64,000 bases of DNA from Caldora sp965222765 (lineage in GTDB: Bacteria; Cyanobacteriota; Cyanobacteriia; Cyanobacteriales; Coleofasciculaceae), in the NCBI GenBank assembly GCA_965222765.1, contig CBDCVG010000062.1:75310-139309 (forward strand), in the 5' to 3' direction. A program made the translations under genes and the position numbers. The notes under the pieces are model-generated. The model ran no database searches. It worked only from the letters and a program-made list of their open reading frames with translations, and was not told the DNA's origin. Shown one piece after another: positions 1 to 8,410 of the stretch. Each line of letters opens with the position of its first letter. The first letter of the stretch is position 1.

Positions 1-760
1 GATACTTATGCATCAGCTTCTGTCGTACTAGCTCGTAAAGTGCCTGACTTTCATCAATACCAGACACAAAGCCTTTAGCTTCGTGGGGACACCCGTGATT
101 CATCAGCACAACCCCAATTTGGGAAGGTAAATGGGCTTCGGCTAAATCTGTAGCAATTTTCTCCTCTACCATCCGAGCCGTCAAATCAATGTATTCCGGC
201 TCATTGTAGAAGGAAGGGATATAACGTAGTCCCTTAATCCAGTGTTCGTTACCCTCAACCAACTTAGCCAAAGCTTTATTGACTTGTTCAACAGCAATAC
301 CGCTAGTAAAGATAGAGTCAACTACCAATAAGGGGTAAATTAGCAATTTGTCGAAGCCTTGAGCTTTAATTTCTGTTAGGACTTGCTCCGGTAGGAAAGG
401 AGCACAGAAGTTAAAAGCTTTGAAAACTTGGACACAATCCCCCCATTTAGCTTGCAGGTTTTTTTCAATACCCGCCCGTTGTTCCTCAAAGATTTTATTG
501 TGGGGGGAGATAAAATTGTTGTGATCATGTCCCCACTCATGGTAGTCAAAAATTGCCAAAATTTTTGCCAAGGGTGGATAAACCCAGGTGGGTACTGGTG
601 CAAATTTGGCGGTGAGTAGATTTAAAGCTTGCTCGTTGTAATTGGCAAAGTCTTCATAGCTTTCGACTTCACCGTAACCCATCAGCAAGACAGCAACTCT
701 CTCATTTCCGTCAGTTGCAGTAGATGTTACTTGTTGCGTTTTTTCAGGAGTGGCAACCAC
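1..760 (-). CDS. Ferrochelatase-like protein, C-terminus outside window
   Basis: This frame runs off the left edge, leaving about 253 N-terminal residues. It contains MGYGEVESYEDFANYNEQAL, a WVYPPLAKI segment, an EWGHDHNNF His cluster and FKAFNFCAPFLPEQV. I recognise it as the cyanobacterial protein usually annotated as ferrochelatase or a chelatase relative; it is not the canonical HemH of heme synthesis, so metal insertion is inferred from family annotation only. The start is GTG at 760, eight bases after a GAGGAA ribosome site and directly after an in-frame TAA. A late motif, MNHGCPHEAKGF, has the Gly-Cys-Pro-His arrangement of a possible metal site. No partner gene is adjacent. Confidence 0.7.
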   Translation of the reverse strand, partial: MVATPEKTQQVTSTATDGNERVAVLLMGYGEVESYEDFANYNEQALNLLTAKFAPVPTWVYPPLAKILAIFDYHEWGHDHNNFISPHNKIFEEQRAGIEKNLQAKWGDCVQVFKAFNFCAPFLPEQVLTEIKAQGFDKLLIYPLLVVDSIFTSGIAVEQVNKALAKLVEGNEHWIKGLRYIPSFYNEPEYIDLTARMVEEKIATDLAEAHLPSQIGVVLMNHGCPHEAKGFVSGIDESQALYELVRQKLMHKY

Positions 761-867
761 TTAGTATTCCTCGCCTGGTAAAGATTCAACTGCTATAGAC
801 TGGGGCATCTTACGGATGATGAAGGAAGATGCGCTCCTGCCAATCATAGGGTAACATCCCCTATAGG

Positions 868-951
868 GGAATGCAGAATGCAGAATGCAGAATGCAGAAT
901 GCAGAATGCAAAAAAAATAATTCTTAATTCTTAATTCTTAATTCTTAATTC
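868..951. repeat. Heptamer tandem repeats (STRR)
   Basis: About six copies of ATGCAGA are followed by about five copies of TTCTTAA and then a short AATTCCC run. These are short tandemly repeated heptamers of the kind known from filamentous cyanobacteria. They fill the space before the gene at 968 and leave no clear promoter or ribosome site for it. Confidence 0.85.
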
Positions 952-967
952 CCAATTCCCAACTTCA

Positions 968-1558
968 ATGCACAACAGCTTCTTATTCATTTGCCCTGGT
1001 ATCCATGAACCCAAACTGACGCAGGACTTTTTAAGAGGGTTGCGCTGTAGTAAGACATCCAGTAACTGGACTCATAATGTTTTAATTTTTCCCACTCAGA
1101 ACTACCCAGCTTATTCAGCTGGACATATATTGGAATTTTTACGACATCGCCTTAGTGTGGAGCAGACTGGGGTAGTATTTATTAGCTTCAGTGCTGGGGT
1201 TGCTGGTGCTATTGGTGCTGCTTGGATGTGGCAGGAATTAGGAGGTAAAGTTGAGGCATTTCTCGCCATCGATGGTTGGGGTGTCCCTCTATATGGTGAT
1301 TTTCCCATCCACAGACTTAGCCATGATTACTTCACACACTGGAGTTCAAGACTCTTGGGTGCTGGAGAAGACAGTTTCTATGCTGAGCCACCAATAGAGC
1401 ATTTAGACATTTGGCGATCGCCCCATCTATGCCAAGGTTACTGGATTCACCCCGCAGCAGATGGTAGATCCGAATACCGCACACACATTACTGCTGCTGA
1501 ATTTATTAATAAACGCCTTGGAGAACTCCACAAAAAGAAATTCTCAATGTCATTCTGA
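968..1558 (+). CDS. Hypothetical protein with alpha/beta-hydrolase-like elbow
   Basis: A 196-residue protein of a type conserved in cyanobacteria, function unknown. The N-terminus FLFICPGIHEP and the central VVFISFSAGVAGAIGAA resemble the first strand and nucleophile elbow of alpha/beta hydrolases, but the elbow reads S-F-S-A-G instead of G-x-S-x-G and no clear acid is visible. A conserved-looking WIHPAADG lies near the end. No ribosome site precedes the ATG because a heptamer repeat abuts it. The last codons and the TGA stop lie in a dispersed repeat starting at 1548, so the original C-terminus may have been different. Confidence 0.6.
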   Translation: MHNSFLFICPGIHEPKLTQDFLRGLRCSKTSSNWTHNVLIFPTQNYPAYSAGHILEFLRHRLSVEQTGVVFISFSAGVAGAIGAAWMWQELGGKVEAFLAIDGWGVPLYGDFPIHRLSHDYFTHWSSRLLGAGEDSFYAEPPIEHLDIWRSPHLCQGYWIHPAADGRSEYRTHITAAEFINKRLGELHKKKFSMSF

Positions 1559-1624
1559 ATGAAAAAAGTGTAGTGAAGAATCGTTTGAGATGCTTCGTTT
1601 CGCTTTGCTACACTCAGCATGACA
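1548..1624. repeat. Dispersed inverted repeat, TGTCATTCTGA...CAGCATGACA
   Basis: The ends TGTCATTCTGA and CTCAGCATGACA form an imperfect inverted repeat of a type seen in many bacteria. A related copy is at 24726-24795. It overlaps the end of the upstream gene. Confidence 0.7.
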
Positions 1625-1654
1625 AGACAGGATCATTTATTTTGTGGCTTACTC

Positions 1655-2212
1655 CTAGGGGAAAAGATGAGCAACTTTGAGCCTCACTTCTGGAAATGCA
1701 ACCATCGCAATTACTGCTCCCTCATCTAATATCTCTTCCTGCTGATACTTTCCTCCCTTCGGTTGCGAAAATCGGTAAACCTGATATAAATTGACATCCA
1801 AAATCCAGTATTCCAAAATTCCTGCCTGTGCATAAGCTGGCGCTTTTTGCCCACGGTCATAATGTAAAGTTGTATCAGCAATTTCAACTAAAAGAAATAC
1901 CTCATCTGGAGAAGGGTGACAATCGAGATAAAAGCGCCTATCTAACTTTACCACTGCAATATCTGGTTCTGGTTCTGACGTAGGACTCAAAGCAATTGGA
2001 TCTTGGATGCGAATCAGTGCTTTTCCCACTAAAGCAAGATTTAAAACATTGGCTGCACAAAGATTCGTTGCAGCGTGAGGCGGGTTTTTCGCAGCCATTC
2101 GTAGAATTTTCCCCCCTAACAATTCTATTCGTTCTTCTGGATTAAAAACTCCGGCTGTAATCATTTGATGATATTCATTTACTGTCCACAAACGGACATG
2201 AGTTGTTGTCAT
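1655..2212 (-). CDS. Uma2 family putative restriction endonuclease
   Basis: A full-length (185 residues) member of the Uma2/DUF820 family, PD-(D/E)XK nuclease-fold proteins greatly expanded in cyanobacteria and of uncertain role. Family marks are the N-terminal WTVNEYHQMITAGVF and ERIELLGGKI, the EPEPDIAVV strand carrying the catalytic Asp, LLVEIADTTLHYDRGQK with the active-site Glu, and AGILEYWILDV. It stands alone, divergent from the MFS gene. Two other Uma2 genes in the window survive only as fragments. Confidence 0.9.
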   Translation of the reverse strand: MTTTHVRLWTVNEYHQMITAGVFNPEERIELLGGKILRMAAKNPPHAATNLCAANVLNLALVGKALIRIQDPIALSPTSEPEPDIAVVKLDRRFYLDCHPSPDEVFLLVEIADTTLHYDRGQKAPAYAQAGILEYWILDVNLYQVYRFSQPKGGKYQQEEILDEGAVIAMVAFPEVRLKVAHLFP

Positions 2213-2236
2213 ATGATTGTCCCCTTATCTACCCCA

Positions 2237-2277
2237 GAGATAGCATTAGGCGTATGCAATACATCCAATGCTATCTC
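2237..2277. repeat. 11-bp inverted repeat hairpin
   Basis: GAGATAGCATT and AATGCTATCTC form a perfect 11-bp stem around a 19-base loop. It lies in the divergent spacer between the Uma2 and MFS genes. It has no T run, so it is more likely a regulatory or mobile palindrome than an intrinsic terminator. Confidence 0.5.
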
Positions 2278-2322
2278 GGAAGGAGAGTTTAAGTACTGAG
2301 GCGAACTTGATCTCAGAAGAAA

Positions 2323-2390
2323 TACTTTATATATGGGCACACACTTTACCCATCATAAAATATATAATATCAAAAAATAATAGCGATCGC
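2323..2390 (-). repeat. Dispersed 68-bp repeat ending in HIP1, copy 1
   Basis: Read on the minus strand this contains GATATTAT, GGGTAAAGTGTGTGCCCA and TATATAAAGTA. Similar sequences occur at 30730-30796 and 51430-51497. All three are intergenic, and two start at or near GCGATCGC. Confidence 0.65.
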
Positions 2391-2483
2391 AAGCAATTTG
2401 TGGAAGAATAACCTCCAATTCAAAGATCTAACAAGATCATGGTTCAATCTTAGTTAACTTTTGACTATTTTCAGTGAATACAC

Positions 2484-3761
2484 GTGGAGCAAATTTTGAG
2501 AGCAAAAATCGGTCGTGTTCGGTGGCGGATTCCTTTAATTCTTGGGGTAACATTCTTTTTCCACTTCCTCACCCGCAATAGTCTGGCTCTAGCATTACCG
2601 CGCATTGCTCAGGATTTTGGCTGGAGCGATCGCGAAATCGGAGCCAATGGCAAAATCCTCTTGGGGGCATTTTTCGTATCCTATGGACTTGGCAACATTG
2701 TCTTGAGTCCTCTAGCAGAACGTTTTGGTCCTAAACGCAGTGTGATTTTGGCGATCGCTCTTTTCTCTGGGGTGACGATTTTGTACGCGCCTCTGGGAAC
2801 TTCTTTACTGGTGCTAGTCGTGCTGCGTTTATTATTAGGACTAGCTCAGGGAATTCATCTGCCGATGATCAGTGTAATTATCAGTCGGTGGTTCCCACTG
2901 CAGGAGCGATCGCGTGCCAATGCGCTTTGGCTACTTGGTCTATTGATAGAATTAGCTGTCTCGCCACTGCTCGTAGTGTGGCTGGTGAATACTTTTGGGT
3001 GGCGATTTGCATTTGCCGTGTTGGGTATGAGTGGCTTGTTCGTGGCAATACCCCTGATGGTGAGGTTTGTGCAAGATCGTCCGCAACACTATCCTTCCAT
3101 GACGATTGCCGAGCTAGACTACATTGAAGCAGGTCAAGTTCTCTCTACAAACTTGCCAGTCAAAACTTCTGTGTTCTTAGATTGGAAAACTATTATGGGC
3201 AAGCGCCAATTTTGGCTTGCGGTTTTCGGTGGCTCACTCAACAACTTTTGTGTCTTTGGAGTTTTGGGATGGCTGCCAATTTATTTTAATCGAGCTAAAG
3301 GAATCGATTTTGAAGCACTGGGTTGGCCCTTAACTGTGGTTTTTATGGCGAGCGTTGTGGGAACTCTCATTATGGGTATTGTAGGCGATCGCTTAGGTAA
3401 ACGGTCTTTGACGGCGGCCATTGGTTGTGGCATCACAGGCTTGATGATTTATACCGCCACAACCATGCAGGATGTCAAGCTGCTCGTCTTTTTCTTTGCT
3501 TGTGCTGTTTTTTGCCAAAGTGCTTTTATTGCCCAGGAATATGCCATTATTCAGCGATTACTCCCAGCTCATCAAGTGGGTTCTGGTACAGGGCTTTATA
3601 ACGGTTTGTCCGTGTTTTTCGGCGGTGTTGGCGGGTCGTTTATCCCTGGAACGATTGTGGCTGTAACCGGGGACTTCGATGCAGGTATGGTCAGTGTTGT
3701 GGCGGGATCCTGGTTAGCTTCGTTGGTGATGTTGGTTCTCGCTCGTTTGCTTAAATATTAG
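2484..3761 (+). CDS. MFS transporter
   Basis: A 425-residue protein with about twelve hydrophobic segments and major facilitator marks. These include the loop after helix 2 (GNIVLSPLAERFGPKRSVI), an AQGIHLPMISVIISRWFP helix resembling motifs of anion:cation or sialate-type symporters, and a second-half repeat GIVGDRLGKRSLTAAIG. The start is a GTG (GTG GAG CAA) at 2484. It has no same-strand neighbour that would indicate a substrate, so none is assigned. It would sit in the cytoplasmic membrane. Confidence 0.85.
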   Translation: MEQILRAKIGRVRWRIPLILGVTFFFHFLTRNSLALALPRIAQDFGWSDREIGANGKILLGAFFVSYGLGNIVLSPLAERFGPKRSVILAIALFSGVTILYAPLGTSLLVLVVLRLLLGLAQGIHLPMISVIISRWFPLQERSRANALWLLGLLIELAVSPLLVVWLVNTFGWRFAFAVLGMSGLFVAIPLMVRFVQDRPQHYPSMTIAELDYIEAGQVLSTNLPVKTSVFLDWKTIMGKRQFWLAVFGGSLNNFCVFGVLGWLPIYFNRAKGIDFEALGWPLTVVFMASVVGTLIMGIVGDRLGKRSLTAAIGCGITGLMIYTATTMQDVKLLVFFFACAVFCQSAFIAQEYAIIQRLLPAHQVGSGTGLYNGLSVFFGGVGGSFIPGTIVAVTGDFDAGMVSVVAGSWLASLVMLVLARLLKY

Positions 3762-4041
3762 AATAGTAGTTGATTATACTAAAACCAGGCATGGGTTTGA
3801 AAGAAGTGAGTTCTGGTCAAGATTTAGACCAATCTAGGGCAGGAAGTTCCAAGATTCTTTTCCGTCGCTTGACGGATGTGGATGAGCTCACTGGATTTTT
3901 GGCCTATAACCAACTGCAAATGATGCAGCTTTCTTGTCAATTATTATTATACTAATTTAAATGCGGGATAGCTTAATATCATCATCTTATAGAATGAGCT
4001 TAATAATGAGCGAGGCTAGACAGCTTGAACAATCTTAGTTT

Positions 4042-4983
4042 TCACCGCTTTCGGTGAATGAATTGAAACACTTCATCCAATTGTCCTTCTATGAAATCGG
4101 AGCCATGTCCAGCTCCCTCGATCGCATCATATTGTACTGGAATGGTGTCACCGTGATACTCCACCAGAGCCTCGTAAAATAGTCTACTCTGGGATTCAGG
4201 AACGATGTTATCAGCAGTGCCGTGAGCCAGATACAGAGGCATAATCCACTCAGCTACCCGCGCCTGGGGATTGTCCTTTCCCTGCCATCGCTGAGGAAAA
4301 TCAGTGAAGGGGCCATAAACTGCCGTCATCAGTCGGTCTTTTGGCGTATTTTCCTGACTAAAATCCCCAGCAAGGCTAGCTCCGGCGACAAACAATTCTG
4401 GATTTTCTAGAGCGATGAGGGCAACTCCCCTACCACCAGTAGAAAATCCTAGCATCGTATTGTGCTGATCTGGTTTGAGCAGGTTGTGTCTCTGTTGAAT
4501 TGTGGGAATAAATTGCTCTTTAATGAATTTACCGCCGGGAACTGGATACCATTTGAGTGTTGTTTCTCGGTAATAGGAACTCTCATACAGAGTTTTGTCC
4601 ATCTCCGGCAGTATTAAGGCGTATCCATATTGCTCAGCATATTCCACGAGAGAAGTCTTTTCTACCGAGACAGTGCGAGGAACATTCCACCCAGGAAGTA
4701 CTAGAAGACAAGGGAGAATATATTCAGAAACCTCACCATAGTTGGTAGGAATATACAAATCATAGGGCACATTGTCCACCATCAGATTTTTATTCCAGCC
4801 CACAGTAGCATTAGTAATGACTATTGGTGTTTCCTGGGAAATTGGCTTGACTTCTGATGTGGAGGAAGTTGAATTTTTGCTAGGTGCTGTAAGTTCTTGA
4901 GCTGAACAACTTTCTATCAAGTTAAAGAACAGAAGTAAAATCCAGAAGGGCTGCAAAAACCTTAGCCAAATAAGTTTTTTCAT
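4042..4983 (-). CDS. Secreted alpha/beta-hydrolase (putative esterase)
   Basis: About 313 residues from the ATG at 4983. The N-terminus KKLIWLRF followed by a hydrophobic stretch and SCSAQE is a signal peptide; the Cys is not in a good lipobox, so cleavage after CSA is more likely than lipidation. The hydrolase core shows LLVLPGWNVP (oxyanion strand), GFSTGGRG (nucleophile Ser), AHGTADNIVP (acid) and GAGHGSDF (His). The substrate cannot be read from sequence. Just downstream is the frameshifted peptide-binding lipoprotein gene on the same strand. Confidence 0.8.
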   Translation of the reverse strand: MKKLIWLRFLQPFWILLLFFNLIESCSAQELTAPSKNSTSSTSEVKPISQETPIVITNATVGWNKNLMVDNVPYDLYIPTNYGEVSEYILPCLLVLPGWNVPRTVSVEKTSLVEYAEQYGYALILPEMDKTLYESSYYRETTLKWYPVPGGKFIKEQFIPTIQQRHNLLKPDQHNTMLGFSTGGRGVALIALENPELFVAGASLAGDFSQENTPKDRLMTAVYGPFTDFPQRWQGKDNPQARVAEWIMPLYLAHGTADNIVPESQSRLFYEALVEYHGDTIPVQYDAIEGAGHGSDFIEGQLDEVFQFIHRKR

Positions 4984-5202
4984 GATTATATATTTTGACA
5001 CTACCGAGAAAAATTAGGGACTTCGAGAAAATAAATTATCCAATTGTACCATTCTCAATTAGTCTCCAAACCCACCCTGAGTTCAAACTCCGGGCTCAAT
5101 GCTGCTCGGTTAAGCTCCTATTTATCCTCATACCTCCCACACTCCCCACACTCCCCACACCCCCCCACACTCTCTTAACCGCCTCCTGCCTCCTGCTTTC
5201 TC

Positions 5203-6973
5203 TTAATCCTCACTAACTTGCAATTCATAAAGGTTCCAGAAAGCTCCTCCTAAGGCAGAGAATTTGAGATTCTGGACATGATTGCGTACTGCTTGCAACG
5301 AGAGGGGATTTACGAGGAAAAACACAGGCAACTGTTCAGCAACAATTTGTTGAAATTTACCATAAATCTCTTGACGCTTACCCTCATCTAATTCCTGAAC
5401 TCCAGCGAGGAAAAGGTTATCAATCTCTCTTTCCCAGTTAGCTGCTACCCAACCTGAGATTGGGGGTTCTCCTGGTTGGGGACCTTGATTAAATTGATGA
5501 AATGAACCCCCACTAGACCAGAATAGGAAAAGAAGGTAAGGCTCAAGATCTGAACCAGACACGCCAAATGCACCGACATAACAATCCCAATCTCGACTGC
5601 GGAGCAGCTTTTTGAGTACAACGTTGAAACTGAGTACCTGTAAATCTGCTTTAATGCCAATCTGGCTGAGGTCTTGTTTAATTTGCACCGCTAGATCTAC
5701 CCTAGACTTCTCCTCTGATTTGACCAGGATGCGTAAATTTCACCTGATTACCATCCCAATCTAGTAGCTGTTGTTGCGAGCTGTACTTAAAACCAGCGTC
5801 TAAAAGTAGTTGTTTAGCCTTCTGGGGATCATACTGATAGACTTTTAATCCCTCCTCAGGAGACAGGTAATAGGGACTTGTTACACTAAAGGGTGAATGT
5901 TGGAGTTCACCAAGTCCCTGATAGATATTATTTTTCATCCTTTCGCGGTCAAGAGCATAGGCAACTGCTTGCCTAAAAGCCAAGTTATTGAACCAGCGAG
6001 ATTTGATGGGGTCTACAAATGGCTTTCCCTGCTGATTGCGAGCTTGATTGAGATTGAAGCCAACAAATCTAGTGCCTGTTTTCGAGCCGCCATTGTAAAT
6101 AGTATATTTACCCCGCTTTGACTCTCGCTTGAGCAACCTAAAGACTTCAGAAGTTACCTCCACACTATCAAGCTCCCCAGAGCGAAATCTCAGCAACTGG
6201 TTGTCGGTAGATTCGATTATTTGTAAAACCAGGCCCTCGATGTAGGGTTGAGGATTTCCTTGAGCATCAGAGCGCCAGTAATAGGGATTGCGTTGGAAGA
6301 TCACCCGCTCTGCAGGAGTGTAATTTACCATCCGATAAGGACCATTACCGACAATTTTTGTTGGTTCTGTGTCGGTTCCCCAAGTTGCCAGAAACTGAGG
6401 ATTGCCATTGGCATCAGTAGCTAGCACAGAGGAGCGTAAGACATGAGCTGGCAGAATGACTAGTCTGGCTGTGTATCTGACAAAAGGGGCAAAGGGTTCG
6501 GGTAAGGTAAACTCAACTCGCTGCTTATCGAGTTTCTGTACTGAGGGGAAAGTCCCAGTGTTACTAATTCGGAGAAAATCTCTATATACAGTAGGAATTT
6601 TTTGGTTGAGGTAAATATCCTGATAAGTAAAGACCACATCATCAGCAGTCAGAGGTTGGCCATCTGACCACTTTAACCCCTCCCGGAGAGTGAAGGTAAT
6701 CCGCTGGCGATCGGAGGAAATTTCCCAAGACTCAGCCAGTGCTGGTTCTAAGGAACCAGTTAGTCCATTTTCAGTAACCAATCCTTCGTAGATGAAGGAA
6801 AAAACACCGTAGGGAGATTGATTTAGGGGATAGTTAAAAGTAGACGGTTCGTCAGAGGTGGCTAAAATTAATTGAGTTCCCTTAGTTGCTTGAGTGTTCA
6901 ACTGATTAGCGGAACAACCACCAGCCAGAAGCAATAGGCAAGACAAGCTCAGGACAACTAGTAGACTCCGCAC
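5203..6973 (-). pseudogene. Oligopeptide ABC transporter binding protein, frameshifted
   Basis: Two adjacent minus-strand frames together encode a complete family 5 solute-binding lipoprotein of about 590 residues. The first begins with a signal ending LLLLAGGC (lipobox) and carries LATSDEPSTFNYPLNQSPYG, WSDGQPLTADDVVFTYQD and NNLAFRQAVAYALDRE. It ends at a TAG at 5702. The second continues with RVDLAVQIKQDLSQIGIKA and runs to 5203. The break lies near 5700-5750 and equals one extra base (or two missing). A GTG at 6973 just before the signal is the best start. The frame also stays open to 7180, but that part encodes dispersed-repeat sequence. No permease or ATPase genes are next to it. Confidence 0.85.
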
Positions 6974-7221
6974 GGTTGCCAGCTTGTAGGCTGGGTTGAA
7001 GAAGGAAACCCAGCGCAACCCTTGTTGTTGTTGGATTACGCTATCACATCGGAAGAGATATAGCACATTGGATGGTAAATGAAGTATAGATATCAATGAT
7101 AAAACTCTTGTGGAACAGGCATCTTGCCTGTCCTTGTGTACCCAAACATCATCCTCGCGCACTAGACAAAACAGTTTCAAGCTATTAACATCAAATTATC
7201 AAATAATTTATTGACAATATT

Positions 7222-7509
7222 ATGTTTAGCCTGAGTGATATCCATCCTCTCTCAGAATTCCAACGGGGTGCTAAAGCTTTCCTAGCAAGGCTCAAAGAAA
7301 CTAAAGCACCAATGGTTCTTACTGTTAATGGAAAAGCTGCGGCAGTTGTTCAAGATGCTGAAAGCTATCAGCATCTTCTGGATACGATTGAATTGCTTGA
7401 GTCTATTGCGGGTATCCGAAAGAGTATTGAGGAGTTTGAGCAAGGACAAGGTATACCTTTAAAGGAAGCGTTTCAGCAGCTTCAAGAAAAATATGGTCTA
7501 CCACATTGA
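7222..7509 (+). CDS. Phd/YefM-type antitoxin
   Basis: A complete 95-residue antitoxin. The N-terminal DNA-binding part reads SDIHPLSEFQRGAKAFLARLKETKAPMVLTVNGKAAAVVQDAESYQHLLD, typical of the Phd/YefM fold (quoted in parts: LSEFQRGAKAF, VLTVNGKAAAVVQ). A C-terminal toxin-wrapping tail ends QQLQEKYGLPH. In this family the protein represses its own promoter and neutralises a RelE/ParE-type toxin. Here the partner toxin, whose ATG overlaps the last codons, stops after 15 codons, so the antitoxin is an orphan. Confidence 0.85.
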   Translation: MFSLSDIHPLSEFQRGAKAFLARLKETKAPMVLTVNGKAAAVVQDAESYQHLLDTIELLESIAGIRKSIEEFEQGQGIPLKEAFQQLQEKYGLPH

Positions 7510-7540
7510 AATCTCTCCTACTGTAGTGAACAACTTTTAG
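7493..7540 (+). pseudogene. RelE/ParE-type toxin stub
   Basis: An ATG overlapping the end of the antitoxin gene opens MVYHIEISPTVVNNF and then TAG. MxYHIEISPTA is the usual N-terminus of RelE/ParE-like toxins paired with Phd/YefM antitoxins in cyanobacteria, and the overlap is the usual gene arrangement. No downstream sequence resembles the missing 80 or so residues, so this is a deletion, not a single stop mutation. Confidence 0.7.
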
Positions 7541-7838
7541 GTGATGATCCAGAAATATAAAGCACTTTCTGATAACTGAATATGGAGTAGGTTTGGCAAC
7601 AATGGGTAATTTATCAGTCCAATGGTTCAAGAGCTTCAATTTGCTCAGTTACCATGCGATCGCTATTGATACTGGAGATGGGATTCTTTTAAAACCTAAA
7701 ACGTGGTACTGGCATCTTGCCAGTGTAATTGTTCAAAATTGGTTGCAATTGCGATGATTTTTTTCTATTATTATTAATAATAGAGAACTTGTGCGCAGAT
7801 AGACTATTCCGCCCGCCCTACAAAATTTGCGATCGCTC

Positions 7839-7961
7839 TCACCGCCATTGGTTCAACCAACGGATTTGTCCTAACCAGTCTTCAGATTGAGTTTCTGACA
7901 GCAAACGATCCAGAGCTTTGATGGAAGCATCTGCATCAAGGTGAAGCAGAAGTTCAGACAT
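7839..7961 (-). pseudogene. DUF5615-type toxin with internal deletion
   Basis: The ATG at 7961 overlaps the stop of the DUF433 gene by eight bases, as in intact modules. The 40-residue frame starts MSELLLHLDADASIKAL, the first strand and helix of DUF5615 PIN-like toxins. It then reads DRLLSETQSEDWLGQIRWLN, which looks like the C-terminal end of the same family. About 70 central residues, including the other PIN acidic residues, are missing. The in-frame join suggests a deletion between short matching sequences (my inference). Confidence 0.6.
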
Positions 7962-8352
7962 TAGCAGCTTCAATCGCCTGTTCTGTTGCGATAGCTCTAT
8001 CAATCTCAGTCTGATGCATGGCATAAAAATCCAATGCATCGCTGATCTGTGTTTCAGTTAATCCATACTCTTGGGCAAGCTGTTTAGGAGACAATCCCCA
8101 TTGATGAGCCGCGATTGCAATCGTCTGTACTCGAATTCCAGTTCCATTAATAACTGCAACCGTTTGACCACTGGCTCCTTGACGATAGGTAATTTTGGGA
8201 AAAGTTGGATCATTTAGTTGATAACGGAGGGAAGCAACTTTTTCTGCCACTGCCCATAAAATAAATTGGTCAAGGGGAACCCCCTGACTAGCTGCCCATT
8301 GCTCTGCTTCTTGCTGAAGTTGAAGCGGTAAGTTGACAGAGTATGACACCAT
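7954..8352 (-). CDS. DUF433-type antitoxin
   Basis: A 132-residue protein. Residues 1-45 (VSYSVNLPLQLQQEAEQWAAS) look like a ribbon-helix-helix or CopG-type segment. Residues 55-125 form a DUF433 helix-turn-helix: ITYRQGASGQTVAVINGTGI, then HQWGLSPKQLAQEYGLTETQISDAL. DUF433 proteins are antitoxins for PIN-like DUF5615 toxins. Its partner downstream survives only as an internally deleted remnant. It has an intact relative at 36783-37025. Confidence 0.8.
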   Translation of the reverse strand: MVSYSVNLPLQLQQEAEQWAASQGVPLDQFILWAVAEKVASLRYQLNDPTFPKITYRQGASGQTVAVINGTGIRVQTIAIAAHQWGLSPKQLAQEYGLTETQISDALDFYAMHQTEIDRAIATEQAIEAANV

Positions 8353-8410
8353 ACTGAGGTTTAAGCTAACTTACTTCCTGATCCTACTACATTCATGCAG
8401 CAAGTCCTAG

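Noticed and set aside
3770..3955. Sixty-one-codon plus-strand frame after the MFS gene
   Set aside because: Starts with a non-ATG codon, has no ribosome site and no recognisable similarity.
6974..7180. N-terminal extension of the peptide-binding lipoprotein
   Set aside because: The 69 extra codons encode dispersed-repeat sequence and would bury the signal peptide.
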